A stretch of DNA of 64,000 bases, taken from positions 166,596,792-166,660,791 of the forward strand of contig NC_072892.1 of NCBI RefSeq assembly GCF_027943255.1, in the 5' to 3' direction. Under the pieces are notes generated by a model. The model was not told where the DNA came from, ran no database searches, and saw nothing but the letters and a program-made list of their open reading frames with translations. The translations under genes were made by a program, and so were the position numbers. Of this stretch, positions 22,944-33,921 are shown piece by piece. Origin of the DNA: Anastrepha obliqua. Its lineage: Eukaryota; Arthropoda; Insecta; Diptera; Tephritidae. Numbering within the stretch: position 1 is the stretch's first letter; each line of letters begins with the position of its first letter.

Positions 22944-23704
22944 CAGTTCCTGGCCATTGAATTATGACCGATGATAAAAATTACATATTTATGACTTTGA
23001 GAGCGAAGAAAAAGCAAACGGTTTTAAAGCAGTTAAAAAGGTTTACATATTTGATTTGATTAAAAGCTTCTTGACATTTTTACATTAAAAATATTTATTT
23101 TAAACTAATATTTCGTGGCTCCTCCCCGTGCTGTTAAGACGGCCGTGATTTGTTGAGTCATACTGGTTACACACTGTGCTATCTTCATCTTAAGATTTTG
23201 GTCATTATACCACACATCTTCGATGTTTTCCTTAAGCTGTTGTATTGTGGTATTATTCCGCTGGTATACTGCCGATTTGTGGTATGCCCAACAATTTTCG
23301 ATGGGGTTAAGGTCCAGGGAATTACCAAGCCATGGCAAAACCATTATTTCCATTGAATTCGTCTCTCGGACACTTCAGGGTTTCTAAATATGGCACTCTC
23401 GGACACTTCAGGGTTTCCAAATATGTACTGGACAGAGCGCATTGTTCCGTCAACAAAATGTAGCGGACCTGGTTCCTCTGAGGTTATAAAGCCCCAAACC
23501 ATAACACTGGCGAGGTATGTGACCCTTGGAAGCACACAATCATCAGAATATCGTTCTTTGGCTCTTCTGCGAACAAAATTTGCTGTTTTTGTGACCGCCA
23601 CACACTTTTTTATTTGGAAAAGCCCAAATTAGGAAAACATTTTACCTGATATTTGAAGTTTTCAGAAAAAATGCCATCGGTCATAATTCAATGGCCACGT
23701 ACTT
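22944..23704 (-). mobile_element. Internally deleted Tc1-like transposon
   Basis: TA at 22942-22943 and 23705-23706 flank inverted repeats that share TGGCCATTGAATTATGACC and then GATG, outer bases CAGTTCC versus AAGTACG. At 761 bp it is about half of a full Tc1 element. The minus strand keeps two parts of a transposase on either side of a deletion. The edge of the deletion carries a duplicated segment of about 31 bp (CTCGGACACTTCAGGGTTTC at 23364 and 23398). Confidence 0.85.
23105..23601 (-). pseudogene. Tc1-like transposase remnant
   Basis: The minus strand gives VTYLASVMVWGFITSEEPGP then LHFVDGTMRSVQYI (23420-23520), the -VMVWG- and -IDG-M- strands of Tc1 enzymes. After the deletion and duplication comes LPWLGNSLDLNPIENCWAYH (23280-23345) and the tail ending LTARGGATKY with a stop at 23105. 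The segment that should hold the second catalytic Asp (QDNDPKH) is gone; the third catalytic block (DLNPIEN) survives. There is no N-terminal DNA-binding domain. It cannot be active. Confidence 0.8.
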
Positions 23705-23706
23705 TA

Positions 23707-24875
23707 ATACATATTCACATAGCTGCCCCAGCACACTCACAGAACGAGAATGTATTGCAATCTGTGTCTGACTTTTAGCTGCAAACTCTAAGAACGTAGC
23801 GAATATTTCCATCTCTTTTGTTGAATTGCGTTAGCTTGTTCGGCTTTCCTTTGTCCAATTTATACGTCCATCACGTATGTATGTATGCTTGTGTGCTTTA
23901 CCCATTTGCAATTTACACATTGGTAAATAGAAAACCACGCTGATTTCTGGCAACATACGCGAAACGCGAAGTCATTGTGTCAATGGCAACAAAAGTTGTT
24001 TGCTGTCCTTGCGTACTCTTCCACTGTTGCAAGTAAATACATTTACACATTTGCATAATGGAAATATCTGCACACGCGGGGAAATAAGTGTATGTTTGCA
24101 TAAACTAATTTTACAAAGAACAAAGCAAATAAAAATGCGCGTTTAAAAATACACAAACAAATATAGCGCATTTGCGTATGAGTTGCCAAGGTTAGGTAGA
24201 GGTAGGGAAAACACGGTACTTTGTGGCACCTTAGTGTGCGGTTGTAGGAGGGCTCTGTCAGGTGGCTAATATCTATTCCAGATAGCTTCTCAGACTTATT
24301 AATAAATATGAGCTTTGCAAAAGCAATGCAAGTAAGTAGTGAATATGAAACGGTTCCACCTAATAATTTTTCTAACAACTAATGCAGAAAGTATTTATGT
24401 ACTTCAAGCTAAACTGGGTATTAGGGCATGGATTTCCATTTTTTTGTGCCCGGTCAAGAGTGTTGTGTGATACTTTTGTTAGCCTAGAAGCCATTTCGAT
24501 CGAGCCTTCGGTCTTTCCGCATTAGATGGGCTTTGCAATTTTACATATCAGTATTCCTGCTCAACATTCACTATGTACTAATAACTTGACAAACAGGAAA
24601 TCAAAGCACAATTAGGAAAACTCATCCCCTTTTTCATGAGAAACCATCACCTGCCTAGTCTTTCCATTTTTTTTTACAAATTTTCCTACACCTGGTACCC
24701 GGTAATATATGACAGTGAGATCTGCAAGTGCCAATCATTTTGCCTTCACTTATAAGTCCCGATACGAGTGTACATGAACTCATTCATTTCCCAAGAACAA
24801 AAGTTGTGTTTCCACAGTGTGTCGCTTCTTCACCGTTCGCATGATCAGAACAGAATCGTCGGTATCACCTTTGAT
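23707..24875. other. Unique non-coding stretch
   Basis: No supported gene or mobile element. The minus-strand open frame at 24043-24378 has no recognisable domain. Confidence 0.4.
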
Positions 24876-24879
24876 ATTG

Positions 24880-25420
24880 CGTTATGCATATTGCATCGAA
24901 AATCATGGATCAGAATGTTAGCACTTGTACCAGAAAGTGAAGATTAATCGCAAAAGTGTTTGCAACCATTTACAAAATTCTTTTCTCAAGAAGAAGCTCG
25001 ATGTATAGGTGCCATAAGAATTGACGCAAATAAAACTATTGGGCTAGTTGATGTCTACTGTTGATCATTGTTGATCATGGTCAAGTCATGATTATTCGGA
25101 TTAGTGATCGAGAAGGTTTTATAGTGCGTTTGAGGGGTTTGGAAAGGAATATTCCACTCTGAGCTACCATCAAATATATTAACTATGACCTCTATTAACA
25201 ACTCAATTGGCTAAATTGAAACTGATAATTGACCAAAAGTGGCTTCTTTTGATGAATAGGAGGTGTATTGTTTTCATGAAGACGATGTCATGTCGTAAAT
25301 ATCTTTACTGACGCGTCAAAATTCCATTCAAGTATTTGCAAAATGTTCTTCATTGTACAAAGTTGTCTCTAAAATTGAGTTTGCCAAGTTCTCTAAATCG
25401 GAACGACCTGGGTAGAAATA
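24880..25420 (+). pseudogene. Deeply decayed mariner transposase relic
   Basis: The plus-strand reading from about 24950 gives KSVCNHLQNSFLKKKLDV, a stop, then VP, a stop, then ELTQIKLLG. This lines up with the VLYHLKKAGYKKKLDAWVPHEL segment of the mariner at 46550. Further on, LKLIIDQKWLLLMNRRCIVF followed by HEDD (about 25215-25285) matches the LKQAIEKKRPELISRKGVVF/HQDN catalytic block of the same family, and WKGIFHSELP (25140) matches WKGIIHYELL. Many stops and frame changes show it is much older than the 46550 copy. Inverted repeats are not recognised. Confidence 0.6.
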
Positions 25421-25424
25421 CGTC

Positions 25425-26175
25425 CAAATAATATCACATCAGCAGCATTTCGAAAAAATGTGTGAAGAATGGTAGTGATGGTAGTCTATGTTTAACAGGT
25501 ACTGCTGCTTTTTATAAACGACATCATTTTCTTTGCATACCTAGTATTTATTTATGTATTTATTTATCCAAGATATGTGGGTGTATACGTAAGACTTTAA
25601 GTCTTTTATAATACACCTATAGAATATAATAATTCACATTTCTATAGAAAACTTCTTATTAGTCAATACGTCGAGTTTCTACTCTAACAAGTTTTATTTA
25701 TTTTATAAAGAAATCTTTATCTTAATGTCCATCTGAAAAAAAAATAAAATCTCCATATTTCGTTGGGAATGAATTATTTTCACAAAATTTGGAAATAAAT
25801 TTTTGGCGGTGTAATGGTAATGGTTGTACAGGTTAGTAAGTAACGCTGTTCCAGTTTTGTGCATGTACCTGGCAAGACCGGTGGGCGATCTAACGACGCC
25901 TTTCTTCTTCTGCAATATATCTACGATGTGCTCTACCGCTGGGCTCGGATAGCCTTAAATACACTCTCTGCATTTCTTTCGCCAAAATGTATACGGGGCC
26001 TAGACAGGATATAACGAATGAAGCATTGCCCGAAATTGTACGCAAGCGCTTAGCCGATAGACGGCTATCAGTTATTTATTCGCACTGGATAAATGCAAAG
26101 TTATAATAGAATTGCATAAAAATGGCCAAGGCCTTTATACCCTGCGAGCGGATTGATCTATTGTGCGCCCCTAAT
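25425..26175. other. Non-coding stretch
   Basis: No gene recognised. The part from about 26100 may be the 3' UTR of the adjacent minus-strand LINE. Confidence 0.4.
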
Positions 26176-26179
26176 TACT

Positions 26180-26790
26180 TAGCTATAATTTTTTAGTATG
26201 CCGAGGAATCGAACCAGCTCCTTAGGAGGGAGCAATTGTAGGTCTTCTTCCTCTAGTAGATACGAACCCAGAATTCTGTGTCTCCTGTGGCCTAATGCTT
26301 CACAGTTGGTGATTAAGTGTTCCATAGACTCCTCTTCATCACAGCAGAACCTGCATGATCTTGTACTAGATAACTCTATTGTGTTTATACAAGCAAAGTG
26401 ACCTGTAAGTGCTCCACTGAGTAATCTGAGGCCCTTTTTATCTAGGGTTAGATCAGATTTTGCTCTGTTGGTGTGATTAAATCCGCTTGTGCCGTTCCAG
26501 TGCTCCTTATTTTAGTTTGAACCCATTTTTTGGTTTCCTGTTTTATATTATTTTTGTTCAAACCGAAAAATGGGGTTGGTCCAATAAATAGTCCTTCTGC
26601 CCCTTTTTTGGCATAAAAGTCTGCCTTCTCATTTCCTTCGTGTCCCTCATGTTTTTGTAACCAAATAAGTGAGACCTGATTATGAGTGGCTAGTTTGTTG
26701 AGTGCAATGTTACACTCTATTAGGACTTCTGACTTGAATGTGAAGCTATTCAAGGCTTTGAGAACTGATTGGCTGTCCGAAAGTATTTTA
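26180..26790 (-). mobile_element. Non-LTR retrotransposon 3' part with RNase H
   Basis: The minus strand reads LSDSQSVLKALNSFTFKS, then HNQVSLIWLQKHEGHEGNEK followed by ADFYAKKGAEG (26590-26680), an RNase H end with the GH replaced by KHEGH. After a frameshift near 26480 it continues LDKKGLRLLSGALTGHFACI, then SCRFCCDEEESMEHLITNCE (26290-26390), a C-x2-C-x8-H-x4-C knuckle. A single frameshift separates the two halves, so this is younger than the relics at 14780 and 5985. RT and ORF1 are absent (5' truncation). Confidence 0.75.
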
Positions 26791-26794
26791 ATTT

Positions 26795-27384
26795 TTATTT
26801 TCTCGAAGTGTTAGGGATTTGTGTGCTTCAGGGCCAACTATTCCTGCTACTACTCCTTGGAGCGTTTTGGCGGTGGAAACAAACGTTTTATACTGAACTA
26901 GCATTTCCCAGTGGGCTTCGCACCACCATACATAAAATGTTTTTTTATATCGCAAGAAATTTTTCATATTAAGTTTTCTTTATAGAACTCGTAAAATGTT
27001 TAAACAGTTGAATTAGTTAATTTTCTTTTTATTCAACATACTTTCTAAAAATGTCACAATAGCCTTTTCTGTACTTTTTTAAAATTTGGTGGTCACCTAT
27101 ATACAGGTAAGGTGAAAGAGCCGATAAAAACTTGTAATTAAACTTTGATTCTTTAATTTCCATTTCAATTTTTTACGCTAAATAAATTATGCTAAAATAA
27201 ATAAAGTTAAAAATGTTTTTCCAGTTGCTTGAATGCTCCAGTTTTTATTATATAATATTTTCGTCCAAAATTAATATTAACATAATACACTTACAACCAC
27301 AACAGTACAACAAAAACACTCATAAGCGGCTGTGTATTTGTTGTTGTTTTTCCCATACAGGCATTTCGTATGAGAGGAAACCAT
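26795..27384. other. Non-coding stretch
   Basis: AT-rich unique sequence with nothing recognised. Confidence 0.4.
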
Positions 27385-27560
27385 TACTCACATAAAATAT
27401 CATAACTCAGGAATGGCTGCACCGATTTCAATCAAACTTCACACCTCCTCCACCTCCTCAAAGATAGAAAAGAACTCTAAAATTTGTGTGTCAATCGGTT
27501 CGGCGGTTCTTGAGTTATAAGATTACTAAGGAAATGTAACTTCTTTTTATATATATAGAT
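27385..27560 (+). repeat. Possible 3' end of an RTE/Penelope-type element
   Basis: The stretch contains AACTCAGGAATGGCTGCACC, GATTTCAATCAAACTT, ATCGGTTCGGCGGTTCTTG and AGTTATAAGATTACTAAGG and ends in a short TATATATAGATTA tail. Such dispersed 3' tails are common in insect genomes, but I cannot say with certainty which element it belongs to. No coding sequence is attached. Confidence 0.35.
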
Positions 27561-29305
27561 TATAGCTGGAATAACCCCTTTACAGCTTCTTTAACATGTT
27601 ATGTTGCAACTTTTCCTGTTGCATCTGTGAGTTAAGGCTTAAAATTCGTTTTTTTTTCACAGAGGTTACATACGATTAATATGATATCAATGCAGTGCTA
27701 TACGAGTATATGTTCTCGAATAGGTAATATAGGATACATGAGCCCCTCGCTAGAACTTCTCACCAACTGCAAGTCAAGACTCGAGTCGAGCAGCAGTGGC
27801 AATGACTCATACATACCGTGCCACACGTGCCGTGAGGAGCTTATTTAGCTACACTGATTGTTGATATTACTCCATTTACTGTTCCTCTGGTTGGTTCTAT
27901 AGAATGAGTTTGAAATTCTTTATTTTAAAATTATCCTCGTCATGAGATCCATGAATTTTATATTATGCTTAGACCCAAACAACAGCAAAGACTGCCCAAA
28001 TTCCTTTATATTTTGACCACAAGTAAAGTGAAAAGGAAAGCAGCCATACTTTTGAAAACTGACTCTGAAACTCTTACCAGCACAGTAAAAGGCAAAAAAT
28101 GAATGCTTTCTATTCTGGTTATTACTATTTTTTACATATAAATATAAACCATGAAACTAAGTACCACAAAGCGAAAGCAACGGCAGCTACAATGTTACAT
28201 AAACATAATGCGAAAAGGGTGCGAAAAAAATGCATTAAGTGAAAGTGCTGATGTACTTGAATTAACCGCCACAAATGTGTGTGTATGTAAATATGTCTAT
28301 GAATATGTGCACACATATCTGAATGCCCAAACAGCTGTTTGTTGAGAAGTGCAATACACACGTGCGCACACATACACACAAAACGTATGCTGCAGTCCAT
28401 CCTCTGTGCACAGCACAGGCACCACCATGGCGTATACATTACCGGTTTCATTGCTTAATTTTGCGCGTCAAACTCTATTAGGAGCAATTAGAAATTATGT
28501 GCTGGTATACATGCGCGCACACATATGACCAACTTTATGTGTACGTACGTGTTTTGTGATTGTAGCGGGGTAATTTCGCAAATGTTATTTTCTCGTAGTG
28601 TAGTAGTGCAATGATAATCACCCTCCAAATTTTCCTAGTGGACCCGTTGTTGAGTGTGCAAATTTTACTTTGGTCACGTTATTTTATTTTACACTTCATG
28701 TGGTAATGCCACTGCAGATTTTTCGGTGCATTAAATCTCTGTTGCATGAATATGGCGAGTCGTTACTTTCGGTTCGAGTAATTAGTGTTGCTAAGTGCAA
28801 AAGGCCACTTGGGAATTTATCTCCATTAGGTGATGTGGCATCAAATAAAAAAGGAGAGTAGTAGAAGTTAAAATAAAATTAAAAAAAAACGGGATTTGAC
28901 ATTGAAAATTTGCGCACTAGCTATTTTGGAACTATATAAAATTGAAGACCACATTGAAATACAGTTTATAACATAAATAAATTTCCAGAGTCCCACAATA
29001 TCGATTTTTTTGAAATGTTACAAAACATGGACTGTCATGCTTATTTTTTAATAATTAAAGCTATTCCTTGTTTGGTCTGGTAACGGTAATACAACAATTT
29101 AAATAAGTGTAATTTATTCAGTGTCAAAAATTATTGAGTAATATTAAAATATTTCATCGCTACTAGGAATGGGCAGAACACGAAATACGACGGAACTAGC
29201 TGTGGACAGATTGTATTTTTTTGGTTAGAGTTTTTTTTTTGTTAGAAAAACTAGCAAATACAGCACTGAGACACAATTAAGTCCATTATACTGCACTTGG
29301 ATTCC
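27561..29305. other. Unique non-coding stretch
   Basis: No supported gene. CA/TG microsatellite-like sequence at 28275-28385. The open frames at 28125-28451 (minus) and 28670-28861 (plus) have no family resemblance and include repeat-derived Cys/His runs. Confidence 0.4.
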
Positions 29306-29309
29306 CTTT

Positions 29310-31300
29310 TGATTTTCTTTAAATCTACCCCACCTCCAAAGAAATCTGAGTAGATCTTGTGATGCCAAGGAGCCAAGGTGGTCGCTTCTTAACACATCAG
29401 TGCCAAAGACTTCAAGCCTGATTCAAGCGAAGGCGGGGCAGATGCATAGCTAGTGGTCCGACGTCTCATCCTCCTCTTCACAAGCTGGGCAGAGCACATT
29501 GTCTGAGATGCCTACCTTTTCCATGTGCTTCGCCCATAGAAAGTGGCCCGTCATCAGTCCAACCAGCCGTCTGCACTTCCTTCTGCTTAATGAAAGGAGG
29601 GTTTGCGACAGTCGATCGGATATGACAGGTAGCATCAGTTTAGTCTATTTGCAGCGTCCCTCAGCTTGCCAAGCTCGCTTGTGGGTTGTAGTAACCCATT
29701 TGGTGGCTTTGATAGCCGCAGAATGGAGTGGCCAGAAAGCTGTCAGTGATTTGGATGTCTTTGTTTCAACGTGGGACTTCCAAAGAAGTTTACTATCGAG
29801 GGCTACTCCAAGATATTTTATTTCTTTGGATAGCTGGATTGTGCCTCCTTTTAGCTTAGGCTGAATGAGCCCATCGAGCTTCCTACTTCTGGTAATGAGG
29901 ACAATACCAGTTTTCGTGGGGCCTGCCCATATCCCACTCGCACAGCACCAAGTATCAATCATATCCAGAGTTTTCTACACTTTTATACAGATGTTCATAA
30001 GCGAAAGGCCTGTTAACAAACAGGGAACTTCGTTCGCATATGCTTGTGTGTAGACTCCAGCACCATTTAAGGTGGTAAGTAGAGGATCGATCACCATGCA
30101 CCAGAGCAATGTCGACAGCACACCATCTTCAGGGCAGCCTCTATTAACCCCGGATGATACTAGCAGATCTTCCTCCACCCGTACCATGATGATTCTGTGG
30201 GCTAGCATTGAACGAATCCAATTCACCAGCACCCGATCTACACCATGTCTACTGGCAGAGCTGCATATACTGTCGAAGGTGGCATTATCAAAAGCCCTCT
30301 CTATATCCAAAAAGTACCTATAGTAAACTCCCTCCTGTTGATGGCCTGCTCTACCGTAGCAACAAGGTTTTGCTGTGCCGATTCGCAGGATTTTCCGCTT
30401 TGATAGACGTGCTGAAATGGAGAGAGTGGGTGAACCTTCAGCGACTTTTGACGCTTATGCAACTCCACTAGCCGTTCGAGACTTTTCACCATGAAAGATG
30501 TCATGCTGATGGGTCTAAAGCTTTTGGGACTGAGTCCATCAGCAAGCTGAGTTTCTCACTTTGCTTCTCCGAGAAGGAGCCATCAGATTTCCTAAGTGAT
30601 CACAGCCTTGCAGTTGAATCCCTTTTCTGGATCCTGTCCAATTGTGCTGTGTAACTCAGTGATTCAATACCGCCGCAGAACTCCCTAAAAGAAACCATTT
30701 TCGACTCCCGAACTAGTTTTTTGTAGTTCCTCTGAACATGACGGTATCACACCCAGTCCTCAGCAAGATTAGTTTTGCCGGCCCGGTATCACGTCAAAGC
30801 CCCGCAACGCTCCCTAAACTTCTGCCAGTCTGTTTTTCTGAGATTTCTAGAGGGCAATGACATTTGTGCCCCCTGGCCACACTGAAACTCAATATACCTG
30901 TGGTCGAGCACGAACCCCTGGCAAGGACTCTCCCAGTTCCTGATTGACTACCCAAGTTTTGAATTTGATAAGGTGAGATCAATCACCTCCTGCCTTTTAG
31001 CAGTAACAAACGTAGGCTGTCTGCCCTTGTTGTGTATGTTTCGGCAAGAGGAAGCGATAAACTCGAACAGGGCATTAGCATCGCAGCAGAGAACGAGACT
31101 AAGACCACGCCGCTCACAGAACCTCACGAGACTGGTGGCCTTCCCAGGTGGTGGCGCGTCCAGGGCATCGTAAGGAAAATAAGCAGATGCAATCACGAAT
31201 CTCAGCCATCCACTTTTGGACAAATTTAAGACTATAGCAAAATCAAATGCATTAATTTCAGCTCCGCCAATTCGAGTCCGATTGCAGGTTGAAGGACATG
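29310..31300 (-). mobile_element. Non-LTR retrotransposon with endonuclease and RT, internally deleted
   Basis: The minus strand holds parts of the pol-like ORF in order. An APE-type endonuclease fragment comes first (WLRFVIASAYFPYDALDAPP, then SLVLCCDANALFEF and FVTAKRQEVIDLTLSNSKLG, 30950-31223). The RT N-part follows (30301-30504), then the RT core (MDIERAFDNATFDSI, VNRGCPEDGVLSTLLWCMVI, AYANEV, 29975-30310) and the RT C-part (KEIKYLGVALDSKLLWKSHV, 29645-29962). Last is a C-terminal knuckle (CRRLVGLMTGHFLWAKHMEK, then CPACEEEDETSDH, 29450-29635). The catalytic YADD box reads YANE. Between the RT end and the knuckle, almost the whole RNase H domain is missing. Multiple frameshifts make it inactive. 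Confidence 0.8.
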
Positions 31301-31304
31301 AAGC

Positions 31305-31675
31305 TTCTTCATCTCAAAATATTCGCGGAGAGTTGCATAAAGAAGCCAAACATGGGCGAGTCATAAGAGGAAAATTATTAGAAAAAACGTAAGATTTTTT
31401 TAGCAATTTCAAACTTACATCTTATTTTCAACTAAAATTTAATAAGCTATAAAAACGCATACCAAAATTTTTCTCGAAATTCTAATGAAAATTAAAGAAA
31501 ACGTTGGAGGAACTTTTGTTTTTGCAACATTTTAAAACTATATTAATATGGATTTCGTCAGATAATGAGCTATACTTTTATACACAAATACAACTTTTAT
31601 TTAATAAATTGTTTTATATGAAAATAAAAATAAAAAATTATATTTATAAATTATAAATAATTTCATTAGAATGGT
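31305..31675. other. Non-coding AT-rich stretch
   Basis: Nothing recognised apart from the 5' edge of the adjacent LINE. Confidence 0.4.
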
Positions 31676-31681
31676 AAGGCA

Positions 31682-31775
31682 ACTAGCAGCTGGGGTTACC
31701 GGCCTAATTTATTTCTAACAGACTAGCACTTGGATGGGGGACCGCTTGGGAACGACGACTGTTTTTGGCTTACAC
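31682..31775 (+). pseudogene. 5S rRNA pseudogene or 5S-derived repeat
   Basis: The stretch TTGGATGGGGGACCGCTTGG followed by GAAC (31732-31755) is nearly identical to the 3' third of insect 5S rRNA, including the box C internal promoter region. It is preceded by CTAACAGACTAGCACTT, a diverged form of the 5S segment just before it, and followed by a diverged 3' end TGTTTTTGGC. The 5' half is barely recognisable (GGGGTTACCGGCCTAATTTA). It is too diverged to be a functional 5S gene and stands alone, with no tandem copies. A 5S-headed SINE is an alternative, but no tail or LINE-like 3' part is evident. Confidence 0.65.
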
Positions 31776-32089
31776 CAAAAATATATGTCTAATATTATAT
31801 TAAATAAAAGACGAATTAAAAATAAATAACGAAAGTAACAAAAAAATTAAAAATTAAAATTAAAATTAAATTATGTTTATATGGTGAGGTAAATAAAGAT
31901 TTTTTTATTTCTCGATTGACGCCGCCAAATCCTTGTTAAGCCTCTGCCTTCTACTACATTTTTAAGATATAAACAGAAAATTGTGTACATTAATAATAAA
32001 GAATGTTACTTTTAAAAGGTTTATTTGATATGGTCGCAAGCATTATTTTTTTTTTTCTTGTTCACTCCACTCGGGAGCAAAGAGCTTCG

Positions 32090-32237
32090 ACAAGACTCAG
32101 TCTTTCGCTGCTTTCGTTGATCTATTTTGCTTTCTGGCAGGGTAGTTGATTAGCCTGCCGCATACATTATCAAAGCTCCAATAATTTTCTTATCAGCTAT
32201 GGCGATAAGCCAAAGTCAGTTGACGAAAACGAAAAAT
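32090..32237 (+). promoter_or_regulatory. Candidate transcription start and 5' UTR exon of a host gene
   Basis: TCAGTCT at 32097-32103 fits the insect initiator consensus (TCAKTY), with no TATA box upstream. The stretch that follows is higher in complexity than its AT-rich surroundings. It ends in AAAAAT|GTGAGTAG at 32237/32238, a good 5' splice site. An ATG at 32199 opens 13 codons up to that donor. Joined to the acceptor at 32350 it would run 11 more codons to a stop, so it would act as an upstream ORF. A second donor-like GTAAGA begins at 32301 but would leave only a 50-base intron. Confidence 0.35.
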
Positions 32238-32402
32238 GTGAGTAGTTGAGAAAATTTCAAGTGTCAGAGCAGAATGTTTTAAAACTACGTTTTCTTACAT
32301 GTAAGAATAGCGATATTAAACGACTCAAGCAAGTTGTGTTTATTTTTTAGACATATTCTAAAAATTCAAAATTCAAAATTATTTAAATAAAATTAAAAAA
32401 GC

Positions 32403-32457
32403 ATGAGCAAATATCTGTATATGGCGAATCCATCGCGTGTCGTTGATAAAATGTTTG
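32403..32457 (+). CDS. Candidate first coding exon of an unidentified host gene
   Basis: A pyrimidine-rich acceptor TTGTGTTTATTTTTTAG ends at 32350. The exon then has 52 bases of AT-rich leader and an ATG at 32403 with A at -3. It reads MSKYLYMANPSRVVDKMF plus one base, and ends at G|GTAAGTG (donor GT at 32458), a near-perfect 5' splice site. The codon use is more balanced than the surrounding TTTTA-rich sequence. I do not recognise the protein. The next exon is not certain: the acceptor at 48117 is the best plus-strand candidate inside the window. All of 32458 onward would then be intron. Confidence 0.4.
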
Positions 32458-33060
32458 GTAAGTGAAATACGTTCAAGTGTTTGTGTGCGTGTTGAAAATA
32501 CATCTATGTATGTATATGTAAGTGACACCCAATTATCGACGGTCGGGCTTTTTGGCGGGTCTCACATAATTGCTGGAATTGTGAATATTTTTTCGGTTTC
32601 TACTCTATATAATTTTGTTCCACTTTACTTTATTTAATGAAAAAAAAAATTTTTTTTATTTATTAAAAGTCACAAAACAAATAAAATTTATTAAGTCAAA
32701 AAAAAAAAATTAAAAAAAAAAATTTTTTTAATAAATAAAAATAAAACAAAATTAAAAAAAAAATTTTTTTTTACTTTTATATAATTTCATTTTAGCTCAT
32801 TTTATTTTATTTTTTATTTTATTCTATTTTTAATTTAAATTTATTTCCATTCATATATTTAATTTTTGTTTTATTTTATTTTACTTATTATAATTAATTT
32901 AACTTGCCATAATAACTTAACTTACTTTAATATCGCTTTAGTTAATTTTATTTTATGTAATTCAATTTTGTTTTATTCAATTTTTTAATTTCGTTTTGCT
33001 TATTTTATAATGATTAATTTTATTCCATTTATTTTTAATTAACCTTTTATTTTATTTATA

Positions 33061-33921
33061 GATGCTTTCCATTTCAATTCAACCGGGCTATTCGGGTCAT
33101 GTTCTTCGATTTCGATGAAACTTAAATATGTTGCTCTCTGGTCAAAATAATGAGACACGTATTTTTTTGTTCGCCCGAAAAAAAATTTTTTCAAGAATTA
33201 TCGGCAATTTTGTTTTTCGGCTCAAACTCGATTTTTTCTAATTATATAAGAAACAATTTTTTTTAAACGCCCATAACTTAGTCAAATATGAACCCATTTT
33301 AATAATTTTGGGTTCAAAATGATCGTAATTACTTACATGAGCGACTTCATGTAGAAACAATTGCAAAAAAGTAGTTAAAAATTTTTTATTTAGCAAAAAA
33401 GAAAAAAAATTGAAATTTTTTCGAAATTCAATATTTCAAAAAGTGTATATTTTATTTTTTTATAACTTTTTCCAAATCAAGAGGACACCTCAAACTTCAA
33501 TTAGGCTGAATGCCCAGTAGCTAAAATGAGTTGTTATTGAGTAATGAATTTTTGAGTAAAAAACCTGTTTCGCACTTTTTGTTGTTTGAAAAATAAAAAA
33601 TTTTCAACTAATTTTTTGCAACTATTTCTACATGAAATCGCTCGTGTAAGTAATGACGATCATTTGGAACCCAAAATTATTAAAATCGGTTCATTTTTGA
33701 CTAAGTTATGAGCATTTAAAAAACAAAATTTCTTATATAATTAAAAAAAATCGAGTTTGAGCCGAAAAACAAAATTGCCGATAAAGCTTGAAAAAATTTT
33801 TTTTCGGGCAAACAAAAAAATACGTGTCTCATTATTTTGACCAGAGAGCAACATATTTAAGTTACATCGAAATCGAAGAACATGACCCGAATAGCCCGGT
33901 TGAATTGAAATGGAAAGCATC
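33061..33921. mobile_element. Fold-back element with arms of about 330 bp
   Basis: The first 332 bases (starting GATGCTTTCCATTTCAATTC) reappear reverse-complemented at 33590-33921 with clearly more than 90% identity. They enclose a loop of about 200 bases. Both ends are followed outward by TATA (33057-33060 and 33922-33925), a possible target duplication, although TATA is also self-complementary. The arms contain no open frame. Such an arrangement would form a long hairpin RNA if transcribed. The high identity of the arms suggests a recent insertion or ongoing arm conversion. Confidence 0.85.

Noticed and set aside
31262..31388. Exon-like plus-strand segment between ATTAATTTCAG and AAC|GTAAGA with 42 open codons
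   Set aside because: Its first part overlaps the minus-strand LINE endonuclease, whose reading continues as NAFDFAIVLNLSKSGWLRF, so the open plus-strand frame is probably a shadow of the element.
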